From positions 1 through 37,874 of the forward strand of contig CALHXW010000224.1 of assembly GCA_938040325.1 (NCBI GenBank): 37,874 nucleotides of DNA, written 5' to 3'. The position numbers were made by a program, and so were the translations under genes. Positions 7,864-17,268 of this stretch are shown here, piece by piece. The notes beneath the pieces are model-generated. The model did no database searches. It was not told where the DNA came from and saw only the letters and a list, made by a program, of their open reading frames with translations. This DNA comes from an uncultured bacterium. GTDB taxonomy: Bacteria; Myxococcota_A; UBA9042; PHBI01. The first letter of the stretch is position 1; each line of letters starts with the position of its first letter.

Positions 7864-9315
7864 TCAGAGCGCCAACTCGACAGCAAAAGCGGCTGTGATC
7901 AGCAGGAGCTCGTAGCGTCCGTTGGCCAGATCAAAGTCGCTCGAGCGCACGTCACGTGGCAGGACCCACTGAACATCCAGCTCAGCGCTGAGCGACCAGC
8001 TCTCATCGAGCGCCCACCGTCCCAGCGGGGTCAGCCTAAGGCGATCGCCGTCGGGCGAACCGACGTCGACTGTTGCGTCCGGGGAAAAGCCCGTGTGAAA
8101 CCCCGCGCGGACGCCGTATGCCACGCCCTCGCCGTGCCACGCCACACGTGCTTCGGCTTCCCAGCTGTCCCGCCAACGCCGCGGCAAGGCGATCTTCGCC
8201 ACCGGTCCCAGGCCGAGCGCGGGTTGGGCCAAGCCCTCACTCTCGATCGTGACGTCAAAGGCTTCGACCGAGCTATAGCCGACCCATGCCAGCTGCGCGG
8301 CGACGGACAACCCAGCACCGAGCTCCGCCTCGACGCCGAGTCGCGCGCTGCGCGGGAAGGGAAACTCGACCCAGGCGTCGCCTTCGACAAGCCCGGGATA
8401 CGCCAGCCCCTGACTTGCGAGATCCGTCGTGAAGAACGGGTCGTTCATGTTGAGGTAGAAGTCACCGCGAAAGGTCATCGCGGCTTCGTGCGTGTAGCTA
8501 AGTCCGATGTCGAGGCCATCGACCGGCGTGATCAGCACGCCTGCGTTAAACGACCAGCCGAGCGCTGAGCCTCCGCGAATCGAGAACGGGCGACTCGTGA
8601 TATCGAGCTCTCGCACCCCGGTCGGTGCGCTAGCCCCAAAGTCGTTGTCCTGGCCAATGGGTGGCTCACGGAGGGCACCGCCGATGAGCTCGGTACCGGC
8701 CAAGTCCACCGTCTTTGCGATCTCAAGCGTGCCAAACACGGCGCTGACGCCGACCCCGACCTGCAGCCAGTCCGTCACTTGAACGCCGACAGCCGGGGTC
8801 ACGAAGAGTCCGACAATCGTCGCGCTCTGCAGTGCCCACTGCTGGGGCCCGTTGTCGTCGAGGTCGAGCAGCGCTCCGAACGGCGCATAGGCGCCGAGGC
8901 CCAGCGTCACACGGTCTGTGATGGGGAGGGCAAAGAAGGCACCACCGGCGGGCAGCAGCCCAACGGCGTCCATCGTGTCGTCTCGGCCACGCTTGGTCGC
9001 GTCGACATCCGACGGATCGAGCGGGAGCGCGAAGTCGAAGCTATCGGCGTGGGCATAGTCCGCCCGTCGCTCGCGCGTGTAGGAGAGGTTGAGAAAACTG
9101 ACGCTTGCAGTGACTTGGAGCGTCGGACGGAGGACGCCGGCAAGGGCTGCTGGGTTGTGAAAGACGGCCGCTGGGTCGCGCTGGGTCGGCGTCGACCAGC
9201 CGCTCCCAACGACGGGGGTCGAGAGCCCGCTGCCCAAGACGCTCTCAGGCACCGCGACAAGCATGCTTGTTGCGATCATTGCGACGCAGGCGCGGATCGG
9301 CCGGGTCAACACCAT
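7864..9315 (-). CDS. FadL/OmpP1-family outer-membrane transport protein
   Basis: A 483-residue beta-barrel protein, predicted to sit in the outer membrane and pass hydrophobic compounds. A signal peptide (MVLTRPIRACVAMIATSMLV) is followed by the family's N-terminal signature: SGLSTPVVGSGW, then DPAAVFHNPAALAG at about residues 47-60. The body has alternating amphipathic strands rich in Gly and aromatics (for example VTLGLGAYAPFGALLDLDDN, GWSFNAGVLITPVDGLDIGL), and the length is normal for FadL-type channels. The ATG overlaps the stop of the upstream lipoprotein gene (TGATG), with GAGGG as ribosome binding site, so it is the last gene of a coupled four-gene operon. The transported substrate is unknown. 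Its partnership with the three lipoproteins is inferred from the overlap. Confidence 0.88.
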   Translation of the reverse strand: MVLTRPIRACVAMIATSMLVAVPESVLGSGLSTPVVGSGWSTPTQRDPAAVFHNPAALAGVLRPTLQVTASVSFLNLSYTRERRADYAHADSFDFALPLDPSDVDATKRGRDDTMDAVGLLPAGGAFFALPITDRVTLGLGAYAPFGALLDLDDNGPQQWALQSATIVGLFVTPAVGVQVTDWLQVGVGVSAVFGTLEIAKTVDLAGTELIGGALREPPIGQDNDFGASAPTGVRELDITSRPFSIRGGSALGWSFNAGVLITPVDGLDIGLSYTHEAAMTFRGDFYLNMNDPFFTTDLASQGLAYPGLVEGDAWVEFPFPRSARLGVEAELGAGLSVAAQLAWVGYSSVEAFDVTIESEGLAQPALGLGPVAKIALPRRWRDSWEAEARVAWHGEGVAYGVRAGFHTGFSPDATVDVGSPDGDRLRLTPLGRWALDESWSLSAELDVQWVLPRDVRSSDFDLANGRYELLLITAAFAVELAL

Positions 9316-11057
9316 CAGCGAACCCTCGTGATGGTCAGGCCCAGCCGGGCCCGGCTGGGCTTCGCGCTGATGTCCACCCGAAAGACCCGACCTCCGTCGT
9401 CGCCCACAAACACGGTGTCACCGACCTCTACGCGAACCTTGTGGCGCTGTCCGTCGTTGAGCCCATAGCTGATGCCGCCGATCCTCTCGGTCAGCCCATC
9501 GTCGACGAAAAACCCGACGTGCTCGTAGGCGTTCGGGTCGCGCACTGGTTCACCACTGGCAGCCAGCGGGATGTCGTCGGGGGCGACGAAGAGCAGCCAG
9601 TCGCCGGCGGCCTCCGGAGCCACACCTTCGGGCGCGCGACGGTAGTAGATGTCGGCCTCGCCGCTGCTGTTGTCGAAGAGGTAGCGGGCTGCCGCGACGA
9701 GGTTGGTGGGGTCTGCCGCGAGGTTGTCTTTGAGGAGCCGCACGACGTCGTCGTTGTCGAGCCCAACCGGGAGGTCGGTGAGCGAAAAATGAAGCTCGAT
9801 GGGCGCCGCAGGCGGTGGCTCTGTTGAGCCAGGCAGTGGCGCATGCAGCTGGTGCTCAACGACATCGACCAGCAGGTCCCAGAGGTACGTCGGCGGGGGC
9901 GGTTCGCCAAGGTTGGCGACCGTCTCCGCGGAGAACCAGCCATCGCTGATCGTGACGCGCGCCGCTGGCTCGTCACTCTCGCCAAGCCGATAGTCGAGCA
10001 CCTGGTCGAGCTGCCCCCAGCGACTCAGCGCAGCCTCTGCGACGATCCGCTCGAGGGTCCACGGCGCTTCCATCCACACCGCGCTGTTGCCTGTCGGCCA
10101 AGGGGACTGCGCTGTGCCCGGCACCAGGCGAGCGGTCGCTTCTCGCAGGGCGAACGTCATCGACTGCACGCGCGGTCCGCTCGGGTTGAGACCGACGACG
10201 CTCAGCCAGTCGGACGCGTCGGTGTCGAAGATTGGCGTGTCGCCCCAGCCGATCGAGTTGACCGCGGCTCGGGCGCCGGTGTGGAGGTCAACGCCTGAGT
10301 ACGGGAGTGCGTTGAGGTCGGCACGCACGGTCATCGCAAAGTCGTCGGTCAAGAGCTCCGCGCGGGTGTCGCCGACGAGGAACCCCGGGTGGAACTCTCC
10401 GGGAACGTGGCTCGGACCAAAGCGCTTGGCCAGCGTCGCCATGTCGCTGAGCGCGTCCTCCAGCGTGACAGGCAGCGAGCCGGGCGCCACCGGGACGCCA
10501 CTGCCGGGCCGAGTCTGCGCCGCTGGATGCGTGCTGATGAGCGCGTCGATCATCGCGACCCGAACGGTGTCTGAAGACAAGAAGCGCTCTGTCGACGCGA
10601 TTCCCATGGCTTCCGCCAGGATCGCCGCGGGGGCCAGTCCGATTGTCTCGCCAAGCGCAAGCAAGGGCTCAAGCGAGGTCCCGGCAAGATCGGCCGTGTC
10701 GGGTGTCATGTTGAGCAACCGCACCAGCCGCTGCTCGGCAACCGACAGCGACGGGTCGCTCGGATCACGGGCGATGATGTCGTCGAGCGCGTGGTCGAAG
10801 AGCCCTGGCTCTGACGGCGTCCCGGCAAGCGGCAGATCCATCAGCCACATCGACTCCCGCAGGGGAATCGGCAGCTTGAACAGGTCGCGGTAGGTCAGTG
10901 TCTTCTCGAAGCGCCGGACATCGAACGAGGTGTCACGCAGCTCGATGGTGCGGCTGGCTCCAACGCCAAGCGGCGTGGTGTCGGGGGGCTCGACGCTTGG
11001 CAGCGGCTCACATGCGGCCACAGCGACGAGACAGAGCGGGACAAGGTGCCGCCTCAT
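9315..11057 (-). CDS. Lipoprotein, short paralogue of the three-member family (no Ig-like domains)
   Basis: A 580-residue lipoprotein with signal peptide MRRHLVPLCLVAVAAC, where the Cys is the lipidation site. It consists mainly of a ~500-residue region of unknown function shared with the two genes before it in the operon. Landmarks are MTPDTADLAGTSLEPL, ALSDMATLAKRFGP followed by HPGF, YLWDLLVDVVEHQLH and SLTDLPVGLDNDDVV. It lacks the three Ig-like domains of its paralogues, so its conserved region sits close to the lipid anchor. The ATG overlaps the upstream stop by 4 bases (ATGA) and its own stop overlaps the FadL start, so translation is coupled on both sides. No family I can name matches. 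It is probably periplasmic or on the outer membrane. Confidence 0.8.
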   Translation of the reverse strand: MRRHLVPLCLVAVAACEPLPSVEPPDTTPLGVGASRTIELRDTSFDVRRFEKTLTYRDLFKLPIPLRESMWLMDLPLAGTPSEPGLFDHALDDIIARDPSDPSLSVAEQRLVRLLNMTPDTADLAGTSLEPLLALGETIGLAPAAILAEAMGIASTERFLSSDTVRVAMIDALISTHPAAQTRPGSGVPVAPGSLPVTLEDALSDMATLAKRFGPSHVPGEFHPGFLVGDTRAELLTDDFAMTVRADLNALPYSGVDLHTGARAAVNSIGWGDTPIFDTDASDWLSVVGLNPSGPRVQSMTFALREATARLVPGTAQSPWPTGNSAVWMEAPWTLERIVAEAALSRWGQLDQVLDYRLGESDEPAARVTISDGWFSAETVANLGEPPPPTYLWDLLVDVVEHQLHAPLPGSTEPPPAAPIELHFSLTDLPVGLDNDDVVRLLKDNLAADPTNLVAAARYLFDNSSGEADIYYRRAPEGVAPEAAGDWLLFVAPDDIPLAASGEPVRDPNAYEHVGFFVDDGLTERIGGISYGLNDGQRHKVRVEVGDTVFVGDDGGRVFRVDISAKPSRARLGLTITRVR

Positions 11058-13570
11058 GGCTCGACCACCGGGATCACGTCCACGACGAACGCATCCTGGC
11101 GAAGCTCGACGCCACGCAGCAGCCAGACACCACCGCTGCCGTCCGCGCAGTACGCCTCCAGCGCGCTCGAGAGAAGCAGCTCGTCACCGAGCGTGTCCTG
11201 AAGCTCCGGATCGGCGAAGAAGCTCAGCGCCTGAGGTAGGTCAGACTTGGCTGGGGCCACCAAGGGTGTCACGCGGCGCAAGACCGGCGAACCGCCTGGG
11301 GAGCGGCCCACAAAGACGTCGGTGACGGTGTCATAGTCAGCGCGGGCGCCGACCAGGATGTCGCTGAGCAGCGTCTCCTGGGTCGCCAGGACCGTGCGCG
11401 TCGCCTCGACGATCTCGCTGGCGGTCAGCGGCACGTGCAGACCTGTGAGCGGAATGACGATGTCGGCCTCTCCCTCGGCGATACCGCCGTCATGAAGGCG
11501 AAGCTGCGCGACCTCGAGCAGGGTGTCCCAGATGTAGGCCGCTGGTGGCGTGTCGACGACCTCGTCGGTGTCGATGTTGAGCCAGCCGCGGTCCCAGTCG
11601 ATGGTCGCCGCGGCCGCGATGTCGCCGACGCTGTAGACAAGCTGGCTTGCATAGGGCGGGTCGGCGTTTGGATAGAGGCCCCGGAAGCTGCGGTAGGCCG
11701 CGCGAAGCACGATCGCCTCGAAGCTCGTCGCTGGCGCTGTCCAGCCGAGGTTGCCCCCCTTAAAGAACGGCCCGTCGGGTCGCTCTTCGCGCGTGTCGAT
11801 GGACGCCGGGAGGTAGCGCTGGTCGGTCTCGGACAGCCGAAACCGCATGTCGAGTCGTGGTGCGTCTGCGATGCCCTCGAGCGTGTAGCGGTCGGGCGAG
11901 GCGAAGTCGAAGTCGAGCGCGGCATCGCCCTGTTGCTCGAAGAGGTACGACTTGCCGACGCCGAGGTCGATGCCGTCGCGCAGGTGGAGGTTGCTGCTCG
12001 CGTCGATCGTCATCCGGAACGCCTCGGTCATCACCTGGCTATGTGGCTCGCCGTCGAGGATTCCTGGGTGGTCGCCCATTGGCCCAAGTCGAGCTCCGAG
12101 GGTGGCCATGTCGCTGAGCCCGTCGGCCATGGTGACCGGCAGCAGCGGACGCTGAGTGGCAGCGTCGACGGTGACCGAAGGGTGGGTCGCGACCAGGTTC
12201 GCCTCGAGGACCCACGCGATGAGGTCACGCTCGAGGATCGACTCGTCCTGTGCGCGCTGGAGCAGCGTGGCAAGCACCTGTGACTCGGGGATCCCCAGCG
12301 CACCGGTGACCGCCATGACGTCAGCCAGCTGGGTCCCAGAGAGATCGGCGGTCTCTGGCGTCATCACCAAGACACGCTGAAGATTGCGCGCAGCGAGCGA
12401 CCAGGTGCTGACGTCGAGTCCGTAGACGTCGGGCTCGGCAATCGCGTCGAGCGCCTCGCTCACAAGCTCCCCGAGGTCGAGGTCAAAGAGCCGAATGTCG
12501 CTGCGGCGATCCGGCGGAATCAAGGCCTCAAGCCCCTCGCGGTCGACGCTTAGCGCCAGTGAGCGCCGGGGCTCGTCGACGTCGGGCAGCCGCAGCGTGA
12601 GCAGCTCCGGGCCGTGGACGGCGACCGACGCGCGGTGGCTCAGACCAGCGGTGTCGGTGGCTTCCGCGACGATCACGTTGTGTCCATCGCCGAGCATGAC
12701 TTCATGAACGAAGCGCCCATCGCTGGTGAGCTCGGCGACCTCCAGAGCTGTGCCGGCAAGCCCGACGCGAACAACGTCGAGTGCCCCGTCTGCGTCGTCG
12801 ACGGTCCCTCGTACGACGATCGATGTTCCGCGAGAACCAACGCGGGTGCCGGGGGCTGGCTCGGTGATGGCGAGCGTTGGCGCCTCGGCGTCGACCACAA
12901 CAGCGTGAGAGACGCTCGTGGCTCGTCCGAGCTCGTCGATGGCGGTCACGTCGACCGCAGAGGCAGAGCCCTCGCTGACCACAACCCAGCCTGCGAAGCG
13001 ACCGGTCGCGTCGGGCGTGACCACCGACGTCCCAGTCGATGTCGACAGCTCGACGCGCAGCACGCGAGTGGCCGCGTGGGAGGTCGCGACGCCGCGGATC
13101 CAGAGACCCGCCGAGCTCACGCGTGCCCCCTCAGCGGGCTCGGTGATCGCAATGGCCGGCGCTTCGACGTCCAGCACGAGGGCATGGCGACGACGTGCGA
13201 CCTGCCCATCGCTGCGGCGCGCAACGACCTCGACCGTACCGCGCCCGAGACCGCCACCATGGAGCACCGTGACCGCACCCGCGAACTCACCGGTCGCGGT
13301 GCGGGTGAACGCAACTGGACGTCCGGTCGCGTCAGCAACAGCGACGCTGGTGGTTGGCTCGGCGCCTGTGAGCGTGACCAAGAGTCCCACCGACGCCTCC
13401 GAGACCCGCGCACCGTCTTGGGGGGTGATGGCTGCGACCCGAATCTCTCCGAGGTAGCCTGCGGTCGGGTCTGGGTAGTCCGCCGCGGTGCCATCATTGC
13501 AGCCGGACAAGCTCAAGACAGCCACCAACCCGGCACAGACGAGCCACCTCGGCGCGAGCAGACCGCTCAC
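11054..13570 (-). CDS. Lipoprotein, middle paralogue with three Ig-like domains
   Basis: An 838-residue lipoprotein. The frame opens at 13600, but I choose GTG at 13570: it overlaps the upstream stop as GTGA, has GAGGTG five bases before it, and yields a compact signal peptide (MSGLLAPRWLVCAGLVAVLS then LSGC lipobox). About residues 35-300 form three tandem Ig-like domains of the type seen in bacterial surface proteins (repeating AxxITEPAxGxRV openings and an (A/V)(T/D)DxxGxxx strand). The rest is the family core: MTPETADLSGTQLADV, GLSDMATLGARLGP followed by HPGI, AAYIWDTLLEVAQLRLHDGG, GEADIVIPLTGLHVPL. Function unknown. Its place between two paralogues suggests the three form a complex or act in sequence. 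Confidence 0.8.
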   Translation of the reverse strand: MSGLLAPRWLVCAGLVAVLSLSGCNDGTAADYPDPTAGYLGEIRVAAITPQDGARVSEASVGLLVTLTGAEPTTSVAVADATGRPVAFTRTATGEFAGAVTVLHGGGLGRGTVEVVARRSDGQVARRRHALVLDVEAPAIAITEPAEGARVSSAGLWIRGVATSHAATRVLRVELSTSTGTSVVTPDATGRFAGWVVVSEGSASAVDVTAIDELGRATSVSHAVVVDAEAPTLAITEPAPGTRVGSRGTSIVVRGTVDDADGALDVVRVGLAGTALEVAELTSDGRFVHEVMLGDGHNVIVAEATDTAGLSHRASVAVHGPELLTLRLPDVDEPRRSLALSVDREGLEALIPPDRRSDIRLFDLDLGELVSEALDAIAEPDVYGLDVSTWSLAARNLQRVLVMTPETADLSGTQLADVMAVTGALGIPESQVLATLLQRAQDESILERDLIAWVLEANLVATHPSVTVDAATQRPLLPVTMADGLSDMATLGARLGPMGDHPGILDGEPHSQVMTEAFRMTIDASSNLHLRDGIDLGVGKSYLFEQQGDAALDFDFASPDRYTLEGIADAPRLDMRFRLSETDQRYLPASIDTREERPDGPFFKGGNLGWTAPATSFEAIVLRAAYRSFRGLYPNADPPYASQLVYSVGDIAAAATIDWDRGWLNIDTDEVVDTPPAAYIWDTLLEVAQLRLHDGGIAEGEADIVIPLTGLHVPLTASEIVEATRTVLATQETLLSDILVGARADYDTVTDVFVGRSPGGSPVLRRVTPLVAPAKSDLPQALSFFADPELQDTLGDELLLSSALEAYCADGSGGVWLLRGVELRQDAFVVDVIPVVEP

Positions 13571-16413
13571 GGCGACACCTCGAGTCCGCGCTGGTGCCAC
13601 ACGGCGACCGTGTTGACGTCGAGGCGCTCAAGCTCGAGCCGGTGCCGGCTGCCACTGCGCCCCCGGGTGTAGACGACCAGCCGCTCGCCGCCGGCGACAA
13701 CCACGTGATGGAGTCCCGACGCCACGTCGAGTGCCGCTTCGTAGGACGCCACAGTCGTCAGGGCGGGGTCGCTGTAGAAGTGCGGGTCTCCGTAGAGCTC
13801 CGCCCCGGCGTCGTGAGCATGGACCGCCGGGTCACCTGGCTGGGTGTGGGCCAGGACCAAGGTGCCGTCGGTGGTGCGCGCCAGGAACACGTCTGGACGG
13901 TCTGATAGCTCCCAGTACGTGCCGAGCATGACCTGGCTCAGCCGGCTCTTCTGAGACTCCAGCGACGACGTGATCTCGTCGAGCAGCTGGGCTTCGGTGA
14001 TGCCAACGGGGAGATCGGTCAGGGCAAAGCGGACGTCGCCCTCGCCCTCGGCGATTCCCCCATCCTGGAGGCGACGCTGTGCCACTTCCGTCAGCAGGTG
14101 CCAGAGGTAGCCGATGTCCCAGTGGTCGGTGGTCACGCTGGACGGGTAGCCGTTTTGCTGGATGGTCCACAGCCGCATCCACCCCGCGGGTGCGGCAGCG
14201 ATGTTGGGGAAATAGGCCGACGTCAGGCCGCCATCCCGGGAGTGACCCACGCGCCCGACGACCAGCTCAAAGAGGTCGACCGAGAGCGGGCTGTCCTCAG
14301 GGTAGATCCCCCACAACAAGGCCTCGCCGGTGCTGGCGTCGCACAGGTCGCAGCCCGCACGAAAGTCCGCAAACCGGTTCTTTGCCGCGCAGGCGACGAC
14401 TGCCTCGATGGTCCACGGGGCGACAGGATCGGTCCACGGCGCGGCGCTGTTGCCGTCGAACATGCTGCAGACGTCTCCGGTGAGCTCCGCCGCCGTGACC
14501 CAGCCATCATGCTCGACCATCTGAAAGTCGAGATCGACGGTCGGCGCTGCGTCGATACCCGTCAGCGTGAAGGCGTCTTGGCTGGAGAAGTCGAGCTCGA
14601 GCACGTCGGTCTCTCCAGTGGCGAGGAACGCAAGCTTGCCCTTCTGGGGCACGCCAAACGGTCCACCGTTGAGGTCGAGCCCATCATGCCAGTGCAGGTT
14701 GGAGGCGCCGGTCACCGTCATGGCGAAGGTGTCGAGCAGGACCTGTGAGAAGACGCCACCGGCAGGATCGACGAACCCTGGGTGCGCGCCGAGCGGCCCA
14801 TAGCGGGCGCCGAAGGTCGCCATGTTCGTCAGCGCGTCGGCCAGGGTCACGTCGAACACGCCGGAGCTCGCGTTTGGGTGCGTTCGGACGACGTTGGTAC
14901 GGATCGCGTCAGTGACGGCCGCAGCGGGAATCAACGCCTCGTCGAGAGGCGTCGCGAGCGCGATCGAGAGCATCTCGCCGAGGCCGCTCAGCTCAGGCCC
15001 GCCATCGACCGGATTGTCGGCGAGCCACTGTGCAATCTCCGCCATGGCTTCAAAGCTCGTGCCGACGACATTGGCGCTCGCTGGGGTCATCGTGATCAGG
15101 CGCCACATGTTGAGCTCGCTCTCTCCCCAAGCCGCGGGGCAGGTCGACACGTCGCCTGCGACGCACGCGGCGGCGAGGCTGTCGACGGCGGCGGCCAGAA
15201 GTGGCGCAGGGTCGAGGGTGACGAGTGTGATGTCCGCTGCCTCGTCGAGGGGCACGGCCTCCGCGAGCTTGTCGCGGTTGAGTGTCAGCGTCACGTCGAC
15301 CAGCTCGCGCGGTGCCCATGTGAGCTCGTGGTAGTGCGGTGCCGACCACTCCGACCCTGGATCGTAAGCGAGCGTGACTTCCGCTGTGGCCGTGTTGCCC
15401 GCGGCATCATAGGCGAGCACGCGCACGAGGTTGTCCCCCGGCACGAGCGTCACCGCATGCGACCAAGCGGTGAACACAAAGCTCGCGCTCAAGGCCTCAG
15501 CGCTGACGAAGGGGCCATCGTTGACCTGCAGCCGGATGTCGGTGACGCCGACGTTGTCTGTCGCCGTGCCAGACACCGGCGAGCGAAACTCACCAACGGT
15601 CACCGCTTGAACGGGCGACGTAATGGTGATCGTTGGCGGCGTGTCGTCGACCGCACCGACCGTGACGGTCACGATCGACGAGGTGGTGTAGCCGCTGGCG
15701 TCGACGGCACGCGCGGCTAGACGGTTCTGCCCCGCGGCGACCGGGAGCTGGGACTCCCATGTGGCGAAGCCGTCGGAGGTCAGTGCTGTGCGCGCACTGT
15801 TGGCGACGTCGAGGTTGTCGACGTCGACGCGGATGACGTCGGTGTTGTCGCTGGCGGTGCCGGCGATAGCGATCGTTTCGACGGCCGCGAGCAGAGTCTC
15901 GGGCGGCGGAGAGGTGATCTCCACGCTGGGAGGCTCGCCATCGTCGGTTGCCCCTGTCCGCGTCAGGCCAAGCTCGGCGATGCCTTGATTGCCGGCGGCG
16001 TCGTAGGCCACGACCTGCAGCCGCGAGCTTCCGAGCGGCAATGCCACCGAGACGGAGAGGCGGTCGAAGCCGGCGCGAAAGTCCGCGAAGACGGGCGAAC
16101 CGTTGTTGACGGACACCGAGAGCGCGACAACCGCGGTGTCGTCCTCGGTGGCGATCACGAGGTCCACGGTTGGGGCCTCGATCACCGCACCATCACCCGG
16201 CGACTCGATGCTGACCTGAGGTGGGTGCTGGTCGTCGGGCACGCCGAGACGGTCGGCCCCCGCCGGGTAGTCAGCGACGTTGTCGGGCTGGGTCAGCGGG
16301 GCTGGGATCGGATCGTGGTCCGCGGTGTCGGGCGGCGTCTCACACGCCGCAAGCGAGAGCGCGACCCACGCACCCAGACCACCTAAGACTCGCCAGCTGT
16401 TTTGTCCCACCAC
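13567..16413 (-). CDS. Lipoprotein, long paralogue with three Ig-like domains; first gene of the operon
   Basis: A 948-residue lipoprotein starting with two GTG codons in a row (16413 and 16410), so either could be used; no strong ribosome binding site is seen. The signal peptide ends ALSLAAC, with the Cys as lipid anchor. Three Ig-like domains (openings VSIESPGDGAVI, VEITSPPPETLL, ITITSPVQAVTV) occupy about residues 47-340. The shared core follows: VTLTLNRDKLAEAVP, MTPASANVVGTSFEAM, ALTNMATFGARYGP followed by HPGF, YLWHLLTEVAQRRLQDGGIA, GDVRFALTDLPVGITEAQLL. It carries extra Cys pairs missing from its paralogues (GDVCSMF, AGCDLCDAS). Function unknown. It lies 75 bases downstream of a hydrolase gene, so the operon promoter may be further upstream. 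Confidence 0.8.
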   Translation of the reverse strand: MVGQNSWRVLGGLGAWVALSLAACETPPDTADHDPIPAPLTQPDNVADYPAGADRLGVPDDQHPPQVSIESPGDGAVIEAPTVDLVIATEDDTAVVALSVSVNNGSPVFADFRAGFDRLSVSVALPLGSSRLQVVAYDAAGNQGIAELGLTRTGATDDGEPPSVEITSPPPETLLAAVETIAIAGTASDNTDVIRVDVDNLDVANSARTALTSDGFATWESQLPVAAGQNRLAARAVDASGYTTSSIVTVTVGAVDDTPPTITITSPVQAVTVGEFRSPVSGTATDNVGVTDIRLQVNDGPFVSAEALSASFVFTAWSHAVTLVPGDNLVRVLAYDAAGNTATAEVTLAYDPGSEWSAPHYHELTWAPRELVDVTLTLNRDKLAEAVPLDEAADITLVTLDPAPLLAAAVDSLAAACVAGDVSTCPAAWGESELNMWRLITMTPASANVVGTSFEAMAEIAQWLADNPVDGGPELSGLGEMLSIALATPLDEALIPAAAVTDAIRTNVVRTHPNASSGVFDVTLADALTNMATFGARYGPLGAHPGFVDPAGGVFSQVLLDTFAMTVTGASNLHWHDGLDLNGGPFGVPQKGKLAFLATGETDVLELDFSSQDAFTLTGIDAAPTVDLDFQMVEHDGWVTAAELTGDVCSMFDGNSAAPWTDPVAPWTIEAVVACAAKNRFADFRAGCDLCDASTGEALLWGIYPEDSPLSVDLFELVVGRVGHSRDGGLTSAYFPNIAAAPAGWMRLWTIQQNGYPSSVTTDHWDIGYLWHLLTEVAQRRLQDGGIAEGEGDVRFALTDLPVGITEAQLLDEITSSLESQKSRLSQVMLGTYWELSDRPDVFLARTTDGTLVLAHTQPGDPAVHAHDAGAELYGDPHFYSDPALTTVASYEAALDVASGLHHVVVAGGERLVVYTRGRSGSRHRLELERLDVNTVAVWHQRGLEVSP

Positions 16414-16488
16414 GCGCCGATTGTGCCGGAGGCGCTCGAACGAGTCGAGAAAAGCAGGAGCCTGGTCGGAACCGTGGCGCCGGGACGG

Positions 16489-17265
16489 TCAACGGGCATC
16501 GGGCACCAATCGCTCAGCGAAAAAGCCCAAGAGCCGGTCGAGCGCTGCGCGCGTGGGATGGCCCTCAACGTCGACAAGGTCGTTGGTGACGACGGAGTGG
16601 GCGATGCGCGGGATGCCGTGAGGGTTGTTGGGCCCGCTGTCGATCTCGATGGTCTCGGCGTTGAGCTCCCGTCGGAGGGTCTCAAAGCGCGCGCCAGGGC
16701 ACAGCGCGTCGTGGGTGAAGCGCATCGCGAGGACGCCGCAGCTGCGCGACTTCGCCGCTTCAAGCTCGGCGGGACCGACGTGCAGAGCCGCCCGTTGCTT
16801 TCGAGTGATGCCAAAAGGAAGCGACGGCTGGCTCAAGACCGGTGCCATCACGACAGGATCGGCCATCAGCGCAAGGGCGAAGTTGCCGGTCAGGCACATG
16901 CCAATGACGCCGACGCCGGGCCCACCTTGGGTGCGGTGGACGTCGAGACACAGCCCGCGAAGGTAGGCGGTCACAGGACTCGACTTGCCACCGGCGAGCA
17001 CGGCGAACTCGCGCCGGACGCAAGCACGTGCGATCTGCCCCCCGACATTGAAGAGGCTCTTTTTCTTTCCTGGGGTGCCGAAGAGCGACGGCATCGCCAC
17101 GTGGTACCCGGCGTCGATCAGCCGGCGGCCGAAGCCCGCGACCTCGGGTGTGATCCCAGGGACCTCATGGATGACGACCACCCCAGGTCCGTCGCCTCCG
17201 CGGTAGACCGGGTACGTCCACGCCTCGTGCGCGAATGGCGCGACGTCAAAACCAGCGAGGGTCAC
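16489..17265 (-). CDS. Dienelactone hydrolase family protein (alpha/beta hydrolase)
   Basis: A 258-residue cytoplasmic alpha/beta hydrolase of the dienelactone hydrolase type. Visible family features are GVVVIHEVPGI with Glu34, the nucleophile elbow GMCLTG with Cys124, Asp186 in THDALCPG, and His223 in AHSV, giving a Cys-Asp-His triad. The elbow is GMCLTG where many relatives have GYCLGG. The start is GTG at 17265, three bases after the stop of the RRM gene, so the two are probably co-transcribed. The natural substrate is unknown. An esterase or lactonase role is family inference only. Confidence 0.82.
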   Translation of the reverse strand: MTLAGFDVAPFAHEAWTYPVYRGGDGPGVVVIHEVPGITPEVAGFGRRLIDAGYHVAMPSLFGTPGKKKSLFNVGGQIARACVRREFAVLAGGKSSPVTAYLRGLCLDVHRTQGGPGVGVIGMCLTGNFALALMADPVVMAPVLSQPSLPFGITRKQRAALHVGPAELEAAKSRSCGVLAMRFTHDALCPGARFETLRRELNAETIEIDSGPNNPHGIPRIAHSVVTNDLVDVEGHPTRAALDRLLGFFAERLVPDAR

Positions 17266-17268
17266 GCG

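Noticed and set aside
7427-7915. A 162-codon plus-strand frame between giant 1 and the FadL gene
   Set aside because: It crosses dispersed-repeat copy A and runs antisense into the end of the FadL gene. Composition is irregular and no ribosome binding site is seen.
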